From: Arcobacter sp.
GTDB lineage: Bacteria; Campylobacterota; Campylobacteria; Campylobacterales; Arcobacteraceae
Assembly (NCBI GenBank): GCA_003252105.1
Contig: QKDL01000066.1
Span: forward strand, 1-45,860
Direction of reading: 5' to 3'
DNA: 45,860 nucleotides
A program made the position numbers and the translations under genes. Positions 1 to 9,631 of the stretch are shown here, one piece after another. Below the pieces are notes generated by a model. The model did not search any database. It was not told the DNA's origin and worked only from the letters and a program-made list of their open reading frames with translations. The first letter of the stretch is position 1; each line of letters opens with the position of its first letter.

Positions 1-1202
1 GCTATGATTTGTCTATATAAAGCTATATATAAAATCATTTTAGGTTTTTTTATTGCTTGAAGTGTTGAAACACAAATAAATAAAATCACATAAGCATAAA
101 ATATCCAAACCTCTATAACCAAATAATCAAAGCCATACTTTATAACCTCTAAGTCTGCATCAAATTGAGAGATGATAAGTTTTCCAAAGATATATAAAAA
201 GATAATTCCAAAGGTTGAGATATAAAAACCATATTTTAATGCAGTAGTTAAAGTCTCTTGAACCCTATCATATTTTTTAGCACCAAAATTGTTTGAAACT
301 ATTGATAATACAGCAGAACTAAGCCCAAGAGCAGGTAAAAGCATTAGTTGTTCTACTCTAAATCCAACGCCATATCCTGCAACAGCTTTTACTCCATATA
401 AAGAGACAAAATACATCAATATAATTGAACCAATGGACATAATAAGCATATTCATACTTGATGGGATTCCTTGGTTTATAAGTTGTTTGTATATTCTAAG
501 ATTAGGCATAAAATACTCTATTTTCTCAAAATGTACTAGCTTTGTTTCAAGAACTTTTTTTAGCATATATATAGTGTTTAAAAATTGAATTATAACTGTA
601 GCTAGTGCTATCCCTTTTATTCCCATAGCAGGGATAAATAAAAGTCCATATATAAATATTGGATTTAAAACCATATTTGCAAAGAAACCAAAAATAAGGG
701 TATTTCTATAAGATTTTGTATCCCCTTTTGATATAAGTATAGAGTTAAGAGCAAAGTTTGTCATAAAAAATATTGTACCTAGTAAAATAGTGTACATATA
801 CTCTAATGATATATCTAGATATGTACTTTTTGCACCAAGAAGGATAAAAAGATAGGGTGAAATGATAAAGCCAATTATAGTCATGATTATTGCTAATAAT
901 TGCATAAAAAAGATACCCTTGTGGGAATAAATAGAAGCTAAAAATTGTTTTCCTCTACCATTTGCATTTCCTATCAAAGCTGTAATGGCAGATGAAAACC
1001 CATATCCTAAGCCAATAATAGTAAAGTATATCATAAAAGATAAAGATAGTGCGGATATAGCTTGTGTTGAGATAAGTCCAGCATAAAAGGTATCAACTAC
1101 ATTATATAAAGTATTAAAAATCATTCCTGTACTTGCTGGAATTGCTATTTGTTTAAGTAAAGTTGGGATATCTTCATTTAATAGGTGTTTGTCATTTTTC
1201 AC
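1..1202 (-). CDS. MATE family efflux transporter, 3' end cut by window
   Basis: A minus-strand reading frame stays open to base 1, giving about 400 residues without a stop, so only the last few dozen residues of a usual 440-460 aa MATE protein should be missing. The start is GTG at 1202-1200 (MKNDKHLLNEDIPTLLKQ); the nearby ATG at 1195 is in another frame and soon hits a stop. Upstream is TTGGA, a weak ribosome site. The protein is almost wholly hydrophobic, with 10-12 membrane segments. Typical MATE features are the early IPAS...NTLYNVVDTFYAG segment, a middle repeat (NQGIPSSMNMLIMSIG), and GLGYGFSSAITALIGNANG. The family exports cationic drugs or metabolites using Na+ or H+ gradients; the substrate here is unknown. 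It lies 68 bp downstream of hom on the same strand. Confidence 0.85.
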   Translation of the reverse strand, partial: MKNDKHLLNEDIPTLLKQIAIPASTGMIFNTLYNVVDTFYAGLISTQAISALSLSFMIYFTIIGLGYGFSSAITALIGNANGRGKQFLASIYSHKGIFFMQLLAIIMTIIGFIISPYLFILLGAKSTYLDISLEYMYTILLGTIFFMTNFALNSILISKGDTKSYRNTLIFGFFANMVLNPIFIYGLLFIPAMGIKGIALATVIIQFLNTIYMLKKVLETKLVHFEKIEYFMPNLRIYKQLINQGIPSSMNMLIMSIGSIILMYFVSLYGVKAVAGYGVGFRVEQLMLLPALGLSSAVLSIVSNNFGAKKYDRVQETLTTALKYGFYISTFGIIFLYIFGKLIISQFDADLEVIKYGFDYLVIEVWIFYAYVILFICVSTLQAIKKPKMILYIALYRQII

Positions 1203-1270
1203 AATATATCCAAGGTTTAAATATGTGAAATATTATCTAAAATAGATTTTAAAAAGATTAGAATAAAGGA

Positions 1271-2530
1271 TTAATCCTCGATTCTAATCATTACAGGTTT
1301 AGCTGTAACTACTCCTACATCTTCAATTTGTTGTAAAGCATCAACAATATCTTTTTCAACTGACATATGAGTTGCTAAAAGTAAGTTTGCGCAAGTTGTG
1401 TTTAGTGGTTTTTGAATCATCTTTTCTATAGAGATATTTTTATCCCCTAAGATTTTTGCAATTTTTGCTAAAACACCAGCTTTATCTTCAACTCTAAGTC
1501 TTAGATAGTATTTTGTTTCAATCTCTTCTTTTGGCATAATTTGAAGGTTTTCTGTATGGTCAAACTCAAATCCAAGCATTGGAGAACCTTTCCCTCGTCT
1601 TGCAATATCAATGATATTTGCAATAACAGCACTAGCAGTTGCATCACCACCAGCTCCAGGTCCATAATACATAGTTTCACCAACTCTATCACCAATTACT
1701 GAAACACCATTCATAACACCATCAACTTTTGCAATCATCTCAGTTTTTGGAATAAATACAGGATGAACTCTAAGTTCGATTTGTTTACCTTTTTTCTTTG
1801 CTATTGTAAGAAGTTTAATAGAATAATTAAATTCATTTGCAAAATCAATATCAGGTGAATCAATATTTTGGATACCTTCTATTAATATATCTTCTGGTTT
1901 TGCATCCACATCATATGCAATTGAAGCAAGAATAAGAAGTTTATGTGCAGCATCAAAACCACCAACATCAAAAGTAGGATCTGCTTCTGCATATCCTAAT
2001 TCTTGTGATTCTTTTAAGATAGTGTCGTAATCTACACCTTCATTTATCATTTTTGTAAGCATATAGTTACAAGTACCATTCATAATACCTCTAATAGATA
2101 AAATATGGTTTGCACTCAATCCCTCCCTTAGGGCATTAATTATTGGAATACCACCAGCAACTGCTGCTTCATACTCAAATGGGATATCTCCAGCAAGCTC
2201 TTCAAGTTCATATCTATGATAAGCAAGAAGTGCTTTATTTGCAGTAACCACCGCTTTCCCTTTTGCTAAAGCTTTTTTTACTACTTCATAAGGTTTTTCA
2301 ATTCCACCCATAAGTTCAACTACAACATCTATTGAGTCATCATCTAATACTTTATTTACATCATCAGTTAACTCAATAGATACATCTCTATCTTTGTTTA
2401 AGTTGTTTACAACACCAATAACAGGGGTTATCTCAAATCCTACACGTGCTTTTATAATATCTTTGTTATCTCGCAATATATTTGCAACACTAGCACCTAC
2501 AGTTCCAACTCCTATTATTCCTACTTTCAT
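1271..2530 (-). CDS. hom: Homoserine dehydrogenase
   Basis: Reduces aspartate-4-semialdehyde to homoserine, the branch point to threonine and methionine. The 419 residues match the monofunctional form with a C-terminal ACT domain. Visible features: the Rossmann loop GVGTVG at residues 7-12, TANKALLA (97-104), the substrate region GTCNYMLTKM (152-161), GYAEADPTFDVGGFDAAHK (179-197), and an ACT domain from about residue 345 (DKAGVLAKIAKILGDKNISI), which usually gives threonine feedback control. It starts 9 bp after the stop of the aminotransferase, so the two are probably cotranscribed. Confidence 0.96.
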   Translation of the reverse strand: MKVGIIGVGTVGASVANILRDNKDIIKARVGFEITPVIGVVNNLNKDRDVSIELTDDVNKVLDDDSIDVVVELMGGIEKPYEVVKKALAKGKAVVTANKALLAYHRYELEELAGDIPFEYEAAVAGGIPIINALREGLSANHILSIRGIMNGTCNYMLTKMINEGVDYDTILKESQELGYAEADPTFDVGGFDAAHKLLILASIAYDVDAKPEDILIEGIQNIDSPDIDFANEFNYSIKLLTIAKKKGKQIELRVHPVFIPKTEMIAKVDGVMNGVSVIGDRVGETMYYGPGAGGDATASAVIANIIDIARRGKGSPMLGFEFDHTENLQIMPKEEIETKYYLRLRVEDKAGVLAKIAKILGDKNISIEKMIQKPLNTTCANLLLATHMSVEKDIVDALQQIEDVGVVTAKPVMIRIED

Positions 2531-2539
2531 TTACAGTTC

Positions 2540-3751
2540 CTATTTTAATGTATTTAAATATTTCTTTATATTTTTTGCAGCTTGTCTAATTCTTTTTTCA
2601 TTTTCTATTAATGCAATTCTTACATACTGGTCACCATAGTTACCAAATCCAATACCAGGACTTACTGCAACTTTTGCTTCAGTTAATAATTGTTTTGAAA
2701 ATTCCATACTTCCTAGATGACTAGCACACTCTGGAATTTTAGCCCAAATAAACATTGAAGCATTAGGAACATCCATATCCCAACCAGCCTCTTTGAATAC
2801 TTCAACCATGATATCTCTTCTTTTTCTATATTTTTCAATATGCTCTTCTACACACTCTTGTGGTCCATCAAGTGCTACAGTTGCAGCTACTTGAATAGGT
2901 GTAAACATACCATAGTCTAGCCAAGATTTGATTCTTTTTAAAGCTCCGATTAGTTTTTCATTTCCAACCATAAAACCAACTCTCCATCCAGCCATATTGT
3001 ATGATTTTGATAGAGTAAATGATTCTACTGCAACATCAAGTGCACCCTCAGCTTGGAAAATTGATGGAGTCGTATATCCATCAAATGTAATATCTGCATA
3101 CGCAATATCAGAGATGATATAAAATCTCTCTTTTTTTGCTAAGTCAACCAATCTTTGGTAAAACTCAGGTGTTACTGTTGCACAACTTGGATTGTGTGGA
3201 AAGTTAACTAAAACATATTTTACTTTTGGAATTGATTCTTTTAATGTTTTATTTAATCTTTCAAAAAATAGATCTTCATCAACTCTAAAATCTCTTCCAA
3301 ATGGTAACTCAAAATTATGGATACCTGCACCTGCAAGCATAAATGCATATGAGTGAATTGGATATGTTGGATCTGGTACTACAGCTACATCTCCAACATT
3401 TACTATAGCTTGTACAAGGTGAACATAACCCTCTTTTGAACCCATAGTTGCAACAGCATGTTTATTTGGGTCTAAATAATCAACACCATATTTTCTTTTA
3501 TACCAGTTGCAAATAGCAAGTCTAAGTTTATAAATACCAGCACTTGCACTATACCCATGATTTTTTGGTTTATCTGCTGTTTCTTTTAATTTGTCTACAA
3601 TATGTTGAGGTGCAGGACCATCAGGGTTCCCCATAGAAAAATCTATAATATCCTCTCCAGCTCGTCTTGCTTCCATTTTGATGTTATTAACTTCTGCAAA
3701 CACATAGTTTGGAAGTCTTTTCATTCTTTCAAATTCGATTTCTGGAAACAT
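2540..3751 (-). CDS. PLP-dependent class I aminotransferase, AlaC/DapL-like
   Basis: A 403-residue fold-type I aminotransferase. The N-terminal GEDIIDFSMGNPDGP region is characteristic of the AlaC/aspartate-aminotransferase-like group often labelled LL-diaminopimelate aminotransferase in Campylobacterota. Cofactor residues are visible: N187 (FPHNPS), D215 and Y218 (SDIAYAD), the Schiff-base lysine K249 in TLSKSYNMAGWRVG, and R257. The position directly upstream of hom fits amino-acid synthesis from aspartate or pyruvate. The substrate (alanine/pyruvate, methionine or LL-DAP) cannot be decided from sequence alone, so no gene symbol is given. It starts 5 bp after the stop of the preceding periplasmic protein gene. 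Confidence 0.92.
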   Translation of the reverse strand: MFPEIEFERMKRLPNYVFAEVNNIKMEARRAGEDIIDFSMGNPDGPAPQHIVDKLKETADKPKNHGYSASAGIYKLRLAICNWYKRKYGVDYLDPNKHAVATMGSKEGYVHLVQAIVNVGDVAVVPDPTYPIHSYAFMLAGAGIHNFELPFGRDFRVDEDLFFERLNKTLKESIPKVKYVLVNFPHNPSCATVTPEFYQRLVDLAKKERFYIISDIAYADITFDGYTTPSIFQAEGALDVAVESFTLSKSYNMAGWRVGFMVGNEKLIGALKRIKSWLDYGMFTPIQVAATVALDGPQECVEEHIEKYRKRRDIMVEVFKEAGWDMDVPNASMFIWAKIPECASHLGSMEFSKQLLTEAKVAVSPGIGFGNYGDQYVRIALIENEKRIRQAAKNIKKYLNTLK

Positions 3752-3756
3752 AATTA

Positions 3757-4575
3757 TTACTCCTTAATTATTACACTTAACCCACGATTTATATTTGTTA
3801 GTGAGTAAATATCTTCAATTTTAATATATTTTGTATATTCAGGAATATTTATTCTAATACCCCTTTTTTGTTCATTCTCTTTTACAATTTTTAAAATATT
3901 TAAATGCTCATCATAAAAGACAACATATGGAAACCATTGATTACCAGGTTTAGAAATAATATCGATTCTTTTTAAATTTTCAATCTCTAATAAATATGGT
4001 TTTAGTGGCTTCTTAAAACTTATCTTTTCATCTGCAATAACTTTTGTTGCAGTAGAAAGTATTGAATTTGATGTATCAATTGTATACATCCACTTTGTCA
4101 TTCCCTCTTTTTTGATATCAAAAATAAAACATCTATTTTCGTATAGTTCCTTTGATAGCATAAGAGGGTCGATGGCGGCCTCAGTTTTTAAATTTATAGT
4201 CCAAATTATATTTTTTTCTTCATCGTATGTTAGCTCTTTTGTAAAATAGTGATAATATCCTAAAGATTTTAATGAATTTGTCACTATCTTAAGAGATTTT
4301 ATAGGATCATGATTTATATGAAATGTTATTGTCATATCCATAGGAGTATTAAAAGAGATTTTTAAAAGACCATTATCTTTTAGTTTTTCCATAATCTTGA
4401 TATAGTTTACAACCCCTCTTTGATAGAAGTCCGCTTCATTTGAAAAAAGATAGTCTATAAGACCTTTATTGATTCTATATTCTTCATAACCAATAATATT
4501 TACAATTCTTTGTGATAGACTTGTTGCATTTAAACTTAGACAAAATATTAATATAAAAAATAGTTTTTTTAACAT
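3757..4575 (-). CDS. Conserved periplasmic protein of unknown function
   Basis: A 272-residue protein starting with a signal peptide (MLKKLFFILIFCLSLNA, cleavage probably after NA). The mature part is a mix of predicted strands and helices without membrane segments or a catalytic motif I recognise. It lies 11 bp from rlmB and 5 bp from the aminotransferase in one minus-strand run. As I recall, a periplasmic protein occupies the same place next to hom and the aminotransferase in Campylobacter jejuni, suggesting conserved but uncharacterised function. The C-terminal third (from about residue 200, IDIISKPGNQWFPYVVFYDEH) looks like a beta-rich domain. Confidence 0.8.
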   Translation of the reverse strand: MLKKLFFILIFCLSLNATSLSQRIVNIIGYEEYRINKGLIDYLFSNEADFYQRGVVNYIKIMEKLKDNGLLKISFNTPMDMTITFHINHDPIKSLKIVTNSLKSLGYYHYFTKELTYDEEKNIIWTINLKTEAAIDPLMLSKELYENRCFIFDIKKEGMTKWMYTIDTSNSILSTATKVIADEKISFKKPLKPYLLEIENLKRIDIISKPGNQWFPYVVFYDEHLNILKIVKENEQKRGIRINIPEYTKYIKIEDIYSLTNINRGLSVIIKE

Positions 4576-4586
4576 CTTTATAACTC

Positions 4587-5270
4587 TTATTTTTTCAAAT
4601 TGTAAATCAAAATACCAGCAGCAACTGAAACATTTAACGAATCAAAGCTATTAGCCATCTCTATGGAAACCTTATAATCTAGTTTTTTTATAATTTTATT
4701 AGATAAACCTTCCCCTTCACTTCCTAAAAAAAGTGCAGTTTTTTCAGTTTCTAATTCAAATTTTTTTAAACTTACTCCATCCATAGATGCCCCTATAAGT
4801 TTAAACTCACACTGTTTTAACTCATTTGCTACATCAAGGATATTTGGCATATGGCAAAAAGGTAAGTCAAGAAGTGCACCACTACTTGTTCTTGCTATTG
4901 CTTCATAGTTAAGTTGCTTTACACCACAAGCAATAATCGCATCTACTCCCAAAGAGTAAGCACTCCTACAAATAGCACCAATATTCCCTACATCTGTTAA
5001 GCCATCTAAAACTACAATAAAACTTGACTCTTTTAAATCTTTAAAAGATACAGTAGCATACTCTTTTAGTTTTAGGAAAAAACCTTGATGATTTCCACCT
5101 TTTGATAAAGCTTGTGCTTTTTTATTATCAAGTTTAATTATCTTTTTATTTAAATTTGTAAATCTCTTAAATAGTTTAGGTTCTATATCTTTTGAGAACA
5201 TAATCTCTTCAATAAGACTTGGATGTTTTTCTAGTACATGTAGTACTACTTGTTTGCCATATATAATCAT
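4587..5270 (-). CDS. rlmB: TrmH/SpoU family 23S rRNA 2'-O-methyltransferase (RlmB-like)
   Basis: Transfers a methyl group from SAM to a ribose 2'-OH; RlmB modifies G2251 of 23S rRNA. The 227-residue chain has the N-terminal L30e-like substrate-binding domain (residues 1 to about 75, starting IIYGKQVVLHVLEKHP) and a C-terminal SPOUT domain. The three SpoU motifs are present: DGLTDVGNIGAICRSAYSLG (N and R catalytic), FLGSEGEGLS, and SIEMANSFDSLNVSVAAGI. The family includes TrmH and RlmB; the L30e-like extension and GNIGAICR wording favour RlmB. It heads the minus-strand run continuing into hom. Confidence 0.9.
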   Translation of the reverse strand: MIIYGKQVVLHVLEKHPSLIEEIMFSKDIEPKLFKRFTNLNKKIIKLDNKKAQALSKGGNHQGFFLKLKEYATVSFKDLKESSFIVVLDGLTDVGNIGAICRSAYSLGVDAIIACGVKQLNYEAIARTSSGALLDLPFCHMPNILDVANELKQCEFKLIGASMDGVSLKKFELETEKTALFLGSEGEGLSNKIIKKLDYKVSIEMANSFDSLNVSVAAGILIYNLKK

Positions 5271-5382
5271 GGATGGATTTTATCTAAATAATGTTAATAA
5301 ATCTCTTTTATAAGTTACTAATTTTTTGGCTATAGTCAAGCTATAAAATTGAAGTACAATAAAATAAAAAGAGGTAATAATT

Positions 5383-7359
5383 GTGGATAACAACAACAAA
5401 TATCTAAAAGTTATAAATACAAACAGTAAAAACTTGGATGAATCTCTTATCAAAGAGTTGTATTTTGAGGAAAAATCCCCTAAATTGGTTTTAGGATTTA
5501 TCTCTCCTCATTTAGATTTTTATAATATTGCAAACTATATAAAATCTTCTTTTCCTTCTAGTACAAAAGTGGTTTTAACTACAAGTGCAGGGGAACTTTG
5601 TACGTTTAATTTAGATAAAAAAAGAGAAAACTTATACCATGAGGCTCCCACATCTTGGGATAATATAGTATTACAAAGTTTTAGTGATGATATAATTGAA
5701 GAGGTTGGGATTTTAACAATACCTCTTTTTAGTGAAAATATTGCTTCTCAAACTATTTCACATCAAGAAAGAATTGGGAAGATTGCTTCTGAAATAAATA
5801 GAATACAAATACCTTTTAGAATTAACTATGAAACAACTTTTGCATTGACTTTTATAGATGGTTTATCAAATAGTGAAAGTTTTTTTACTGAAGCTGTTTA
5901 CAAAAGTGGAAAATTACCATGTTTGTTGATTGGGGGTTCTGCAGGGGGAAAACTAGATTTTAAAGATACCTTTATATTCAATGATAAAACTCCTATAAGA
6001 CATAGTGCTGTAGTAAGCTTGATAAAACTAAAACCTAAGATAAAATACGGAGTGTTCAAGTCTCAAAGTTGTGATTTGATGGATATCTCTTTTTTAGTTG
6101 CACAATCAAATTTAAATAAACGTTCAGTTCAAACTGTTATGAGTACAAAAGAGAATAGACTTATCAATTTTGTTGATGCTTTATGTTTGTATCTAAATTG
6201 TACCCTTGAAGATTTACCTAAAAGATTAACTGAATATAATTTTGCTATAAAAGTAGATGATGAGATATATATTAGGTCAGTTTCAAATGTGGATATTGAA
6301 AACAAAGAGATATCATTTTTTTGTGATATTGCTTTTGGAGATATTTTGTATCTTATAAAGAATAAAGAGTTTGTATCTCAAACAGACTCTGATTATAGAA
6401 AATACTCTTCTTCAAAAACACAAACGCCAATAGGAGCTATATTTAATGATTGTATTTTAAGAAGACTTTTTAATACAAATCAACTAAACTCTTTAAAAAC
6501 TTTTAATAATATACCACTAATAGGAAGTTCAACTTTTGGAGAGCTTTTAGGTTTAAATATAAATCAAACTTTAACGGCATTGTTTTTCTACGAAGTTTCA
6601 GAGAATAGTACATATCATGATGAATATTTGGATGGTTTTGTTGATAAATATGCAACCTTTTGTACATATTTTAAAGAAAGAGAAATACATCAGTATCAAC
6701 TACTATCAAGAGTGAGAACTACACTTTTGGCAAATTTAAAAGATGCCTTTCCTTTGATTCAAGATATGGTGAATATCTTAAATGTGATATATGAAAATAG
6801 TATCGAAAGCAATGAAATAATAGGTGATGTAATCAAAAAATATGAAGTGTTTTCAAATGAAATCATGCATAATGTAGATACAAATAATAGCTTGGTAACC
6901 AACATGCAAGTTCTAACAAAAAATGCAACAGGGATTAAAAGTGTGTTATCTACTATTTCTGATATTGCAATACAAACAAATCTTTTAGCTTTGAATGCAG
7001 CTATTGAAGCATCAAGAGCAGGGGAGTTTGGAAATGGATTTAAAGTTGTAGCAGATGAAGTTAAAAAATTAGCTAAAAAAACTCAAGTGGGACTAAAAGA
7101 TAGTAACTCTTCTGTTGATGTTACAATAAAAAGTATAAAAGAGATTTCAGATTCAATATTAAATGCAAGTGAGAAGTTAAATGGGGTATCTGAAAGTATG
7201 GGTGATATAAATGAATCAATTGGAAAAATTAGTTCTAGTTCTCACGAAAGTAATAGTTTTATTAAAGACAAAAAAGTAAATTTTGATAAATTGATTGAAA
7301 GAATCCATGCTATTGAAGCTATTCAAGTTCAATTGGAAGTTTTAGAAAAAAACTTTTAA
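5383..7359 (+). CDS. Cytosolic chemoreceptor with FIST sensor domain
   Basis: A 658-residue protein without transmembrane segments. Residues about 30-240 resemble FIST_N ([25 protein letters not shown]), 250-405 FIST_C ([13 protein letters not shown] at 378-390, [11 protein letters not shown]), and 480-650 a methyl-accepting signalling helix pair. The receptor hairpin tip at 525-566 is near canonical ([24 protein letters not shown], then [13 protein letters not shown]), so it should contact CheA/CheW. FIST domains are thought to bind small ligands such as amino acids. The start is GTG at 5383 with GAGGT eight bases upstream. It is transcribed against its neighbours, and its stop codon overlaps that of rsmI. 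Confidence 0.92.
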   Translation: MDNNNKYLKVINTNSKNLDESLIKELYFEEKSPKLVLGFISPHLDFYNIANYIKSSFPSSTKVVLTTSAGELCTFNLDKKRENLYHEAPTSWDNIVLQSFSDDIIEEVGILTIPLFSENIASQTISHQERIGKIASEINRIQIPFRINYETTFALTFIDGLSNSESFFTEAVYKSGKLPCLLIGGSAGGKLDFKDTFIFNDKTPIRHSAVVSLIKLKPKIKYGVFKSQSCDLMDISFLVAQSNLNKRSVQTVMSTKENRLINFVDALCLYLNCTLEDLPKRLTEYNFAIKVDDEIYIRSVSNVDIENKEISFFCDIAFGDILYLIKNKEFVSQTDSDYRKYSSSKTQTPIGAIFNDCILRRLFNTNQLNSLKTFNNIPLIGSSTFGELLGLNINQTLTALFFYEVSENSTYHDEYLDGFVDKYATFCTYFKEREIHQYQLLSRVRTTLLANLKDAFPLIQDMVNILNVIYENSIESNEIIGDVIKKYEVFSNEIMHNVDTNNSLVTNMQVLTKNATGIKSVLSTISDIAIQTNLLALNAAIEASRAGEFGNGFKVVADEVKKLAKKTQVGLKDSNSSVDVTIKSIKEISDSILNASEKLNGVSESMGDINESIGKISSSSHESNSFIKDKKVNFDKLIERIHAIEAIQVQLEVLEKNF

Positions 7360-8168
7360 GAGTTTAGTAGATTATTATATATCTCTTTTACAGGAGTACC
7401 TGTAAGTTTAGATAAAAGTTTTGCTTTTATTTTTGGAGCTAAGTCTAATTCTTCTATATCAGATACAGTTAGATTTTCTCCTTGATAATTTGTAGGTTCA
7501 ATTAAAAGTACCCATTCCCCTTTTATTGAGCTGTTTTTTAGTTCTTTGTAAATATTTATAGCACTATTTTTATAATACTTTTGATGAAGTTTTGTAAGTT
7601 CTTTTACTAAAAAAACAGTTCTATTTTCATCTATATCTTTTATCTCTTCTAAGGTTTTTAGAAGTCTATGGGGAGATTCATAAAGAATAGATAAAATTGG
7701 GCTTTGCATCACGGAAGTTAGTTTGATTTGTCTTTCTTTTCCTTTATGTGGTAAAAATCCAAAAAACGTAAACTCTGTATTTTCAAAACCACTCATAGCA
7801 AAGGCAGTTAAAACAGCATTTGCTCCAGGGATTACATCATATTCTAAACTATTTTCTATGCAATATTGAACAAGTTTCGCACCAGGGTCTGATACACAAG
7901 GCATTCCTGCATCACTTACATAAACAATATTTTGATTAAAATCTTCAATTGATAGAGAGTTTAAAACTTGATTTTCATTGTGTGAATGAAAAGATTTAAA
8001 GTTTGTACATTTGAAATTTAGATTTTCTCTTTGAGAAAGGAGTTGTAAAAGTTTTTTTGTGACTCTTGTATCTTCACAAAAGATTAGTTCCGCCTCCAAT
8101 AAAGCATTTATGCTTCGCTTGGAAATATCTTCCAAGTTTCCTATTGGAGTGGGAACTAATGTTAGCAC
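7356..8168 (-). CDS. rsmI: 16S rRNA (cytidine1402-2'-O)-methyltransferase
   Basis: RsmI 2'-O-methylates C1402 in the ribosomal P site using SAM. The 270-residue protein has the tetrapyrrole-methylase-like fold signatures: [20 protein letters not shown] at the N-terminus, [28 protein letters not shown] (residues about 86-101), [17 protein letters not shown], and [12 protein letters not shown]. Length is near the family norm of 270-290. It begins 16 bp after rpmE on the same strand. The last codons meet the FIST receptor gene tail to tail with overlapping stops. Confidence 0.95.
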   Translation of the reverse strand: MLTLVPTPIGNLEDISKRSINALLEAELIFCEDTRVTKKLLQLLSQRENLNFKCTNFKSFHSHNENQVLNSLSIEDFNQNIVYVSDAGMPCVSDPGAKLVQYCIENSLEYDVIPGANAVLTAFAMSGFENTEFTFFGFLPHKGKERQIKLTSVMQSPILSILYESPHRLLKTLEEIKDIDENRTVFLVKELTKLHQKYYKNSAINIYKELKNSSIKGEWVLLIEPTNYQGENLTVSDIEELDLAPKIKAKLLSKLTGTPVKEIYNNLLNS

Positions 8169-8184
8169 TGTAATTAAAGCTAAA

Positions 8185-8385
8185 TTATTTTTTTGCGTAT
8201 TTAGCTTTGAATTTCTCTACTCTACCTGCCGCATCAACGATTTTTTGCTCACCAGTAAAGAACGGGTGACAAGAAGAACAAATGTCAATTCTCATAGATT
8301 CTACATTTGATTTAGTTTCAAATGTGTTTCCACAAGCACAAGTAACAGTACAATCTTTGTAATCTGGGTGAATATCTTTTTTCAC
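8185..8385 (-). CDS. rpmE: Ribosomal protein bL31, zinc-binding form
   Basis: A 66-residue large-subunit protein. The frame is open to an ATG at 8415, but the family starts at (M)KKDIHP, and a GTG at 8385 gives exactly that. An AAGGA site sits 7 nt upstream of the GTG, while nothing convincing precedes the ATG, so I use the GTG. Cysteines in CACGN and CSSCHPF form the Zn-binding set of the C+ form of L31. It lies between miaA and rsmI in the same direction. Confidence 0.95.
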   Translation of the reverse strand: MKKDIHPDYKDCTVTCACGNTFETKSNVESMRIDICSSCHPFFTGEQKIVDAAGRVEKFKAKYAKK

Positions 8386-8413
8386 TTGATTTTCCTTAAA
8401 ATAAGTAATGTTC

Positions 8414-8446
8414 AATAAAAGGTCGAGTCATTTGTCGCCCTTTATT
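8414..8446 (-). promoter_or_regulatory. Possible rpmE leader hairpin
   Basis: On the minus strand, between the miaA stop and the rpmE ribosome site, AATAAAGG/CGA can pair with TCG/CCTTTTATT around an 8-10 nt loop, with small bulges. It is not followed by a U-run, so it does not look like an intrinsic terminator. A ribosomal-protein leader that allows autogenous control is possible, as is an mRNA processing or stability element. Confidence is low because the region is AT-rich. Confidence 0.3.
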
Positions 8447-8478
8447 AAACTCTTTGCAAAAATGAACCGTGATTATAT

Positions 8479-9351
8479 CTAAAATAACTTAAGTATATCT
8501 GAATTTAAGCTTGATATTATGTTTGAGTGTTTGTTTTGAAACTGCCCTTTGTTGAAAGTATTTTGTCTTTTTGCTAGTTTTGCAGTATTTAGAGCTATTT
8601 TTTCCTCTAGTTCTTTTTTTGTTTTTATTTTTCCATCTAAATACTCTAAAGTCTCTATGATACCAATAGCACTCATACAGTTTGGAGTTCGTCTGTATTT
8701 TTGTTCTAAATATATAACTTCATCAATGATTCCATCATCTATCATCATTTGGGTTCTAAGGTTTATACGTTTTCTAAGCTCTTCTCTATCCCAAACAATC
8801 TCAAAAATCTCTACATCAGTAGCTATTGGTTTTTTTGGATTTAATTCAAAATATTTTGATGGAGCCATTCCACTTTGTTTATATATTGAGTAAGCTTTTT
8901 CTATTCTGTATCTATCATTTGAGGCGATTTTTTCCATGTAAGATGTATCAATATTTGATAAAAGAGTATATGCCTCATCTAATGGAATATCTAATTCTAC
9001 ATCCTCATCAAAACCTTTTGATAGTCCTTCTATTAGAGCTTTTAGATAAAAACCTGTACCACCAACGATTATAAGGTTTTTATTATTTTGTTCTGCATAC
9101 TCTTTTGCTCTTTTATAACACTCAAAAAACTCTATTACATCAAATTTTTCATTTGGAAAAACTTCATCTATTCCAAAATGGATGATATCTCCTCTTTCCT
9201 CTTTTGTCGGTTTTGCAGAGGCTATATCTATCTCTTTATAAACAGAAAGAGAATCTAACGATAGTATTATAGAGTTGGTTTTTTGTGCTATATCTATTGA
9301 AAGAGCAGTTTTACCTGATGCGGTTGAACCTATTATTGCTATTTGTTTCAT
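8479..9351 (-). CDS. miaA: tRNA dimethylallyltransferase
   Basis: Adds a dimethylallyl group to A37 of tRNAs that read UNN codons, the first step to ms2i6A. The 290 residues begin with the P-loop GSTASGKTALS (residues 8-18), followed by DSLSVYKEIDIASAKP (33-48), IVGGTGFYLKALIEG (the usual GGTGLYxxAL motif, about 95-110), and R-rich tRNA-contact segments. The C-terminus retains the late helical domain (LAKRQNTFNKGQF). The start codon overlaps the stop of the small membrane protein gene by 4 nt, implying coupling. Confidence 0.96.
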   Translation of the reverse strand: MKQIAIIGSTASGKTALSIDIAQKTNSIILSLDSLSVYKEIDIASAKPTKEERGDIIHFGIDEVFPNEKFDVIEFFECYKRAKEYAEQNNKNLIIVGGTGFYLKALIEGLSKGFDEDVELDIPLDEAYTLLSNIDTSYMEKIASNDRYRIEKAYSIYKQSGMAPSKYFELNPKKPIATDVEIFEIVWDREELRKRINLRTQMMIDDGIIDEVIYLEQKYRRTPNCMSAIGIIETLEYLDGKIKTKKELEEKIALNTAKLAKRQNTFNKGQFQNKHSNIISSLNSDILKLF

Positions 9352-9539
9352 TTAATTTGATTCATCCCTATAAAAGGAAATAATAAAGCACTTGGAGGAA
9401 ATACAAACATCGCAACTAACCATACAATTTTTAGTTTTGGTTTATGAAATTGATTTTTTACAATTATTATGAACATGATTAACCATAGTACAAAACCAAC
9501 ACTACAAGTTATCATCATAGAAACAGTTAAGTTTTCCAT
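9348..9539 (-). CDS. Small two-helix membrane protein
   Basis: A 63-residue protein starting at the ATG at 9539 (MENLTVSMMITC), which has TTGGAG 5 nt upstream; a longer frame to 9572 lacks a ribosome site. Two hydrophobic segments (about residues 8-29 and 38-56) flank a short basic loop (KNQFHKPKLKI). The pattern of two helices with a P-rich second helix recalls the PLDc_N-type small membrane proteins, but the match is weak. It overlaps miaA by 4 nt and diverges from mqnP. No function can be assigned. Confidence 0.7.
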   Translation of the reverse strand: MENLTVSMMITCSVGFVLWLIMFIIIVKNQFHKPKLKIVWLVAMFVFPPSALLFPFIGMNQIK

Positions 9540-9618
9540 AAACACTCCAAGTTTTTTAAAAATTGTATACAAAGATAAATAAGAGGTGCATAAATCAATA
9601 TATTTATAAAATTTTTGT

Positions 9619-9624
9619 TACAAT
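9619..9624 (+). promoter_or_regulatory. Putative -10 box (TACAAT) of mqnP
   Basis: TTACAAT sits 7 bp before the mqnP ATG at 9632, with a T-rich stretch upstream, as in Campylobacterota promoters. If it is used, transcription would begin at or next to the A of the start codon and give a leaderless mRNA, which fits the absence of a Shine-Dalgarno sequence before that ATG. Confidence 0.4.
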
Positions 9625-9631
9625 TGCGCCC

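Noticed and set aside
1193-1195. ATG start for the MATE gene at 1195
   Set aside because: That ATG is in a frame that stops after five codons; the GTG at 1202 opens the MATE frame.
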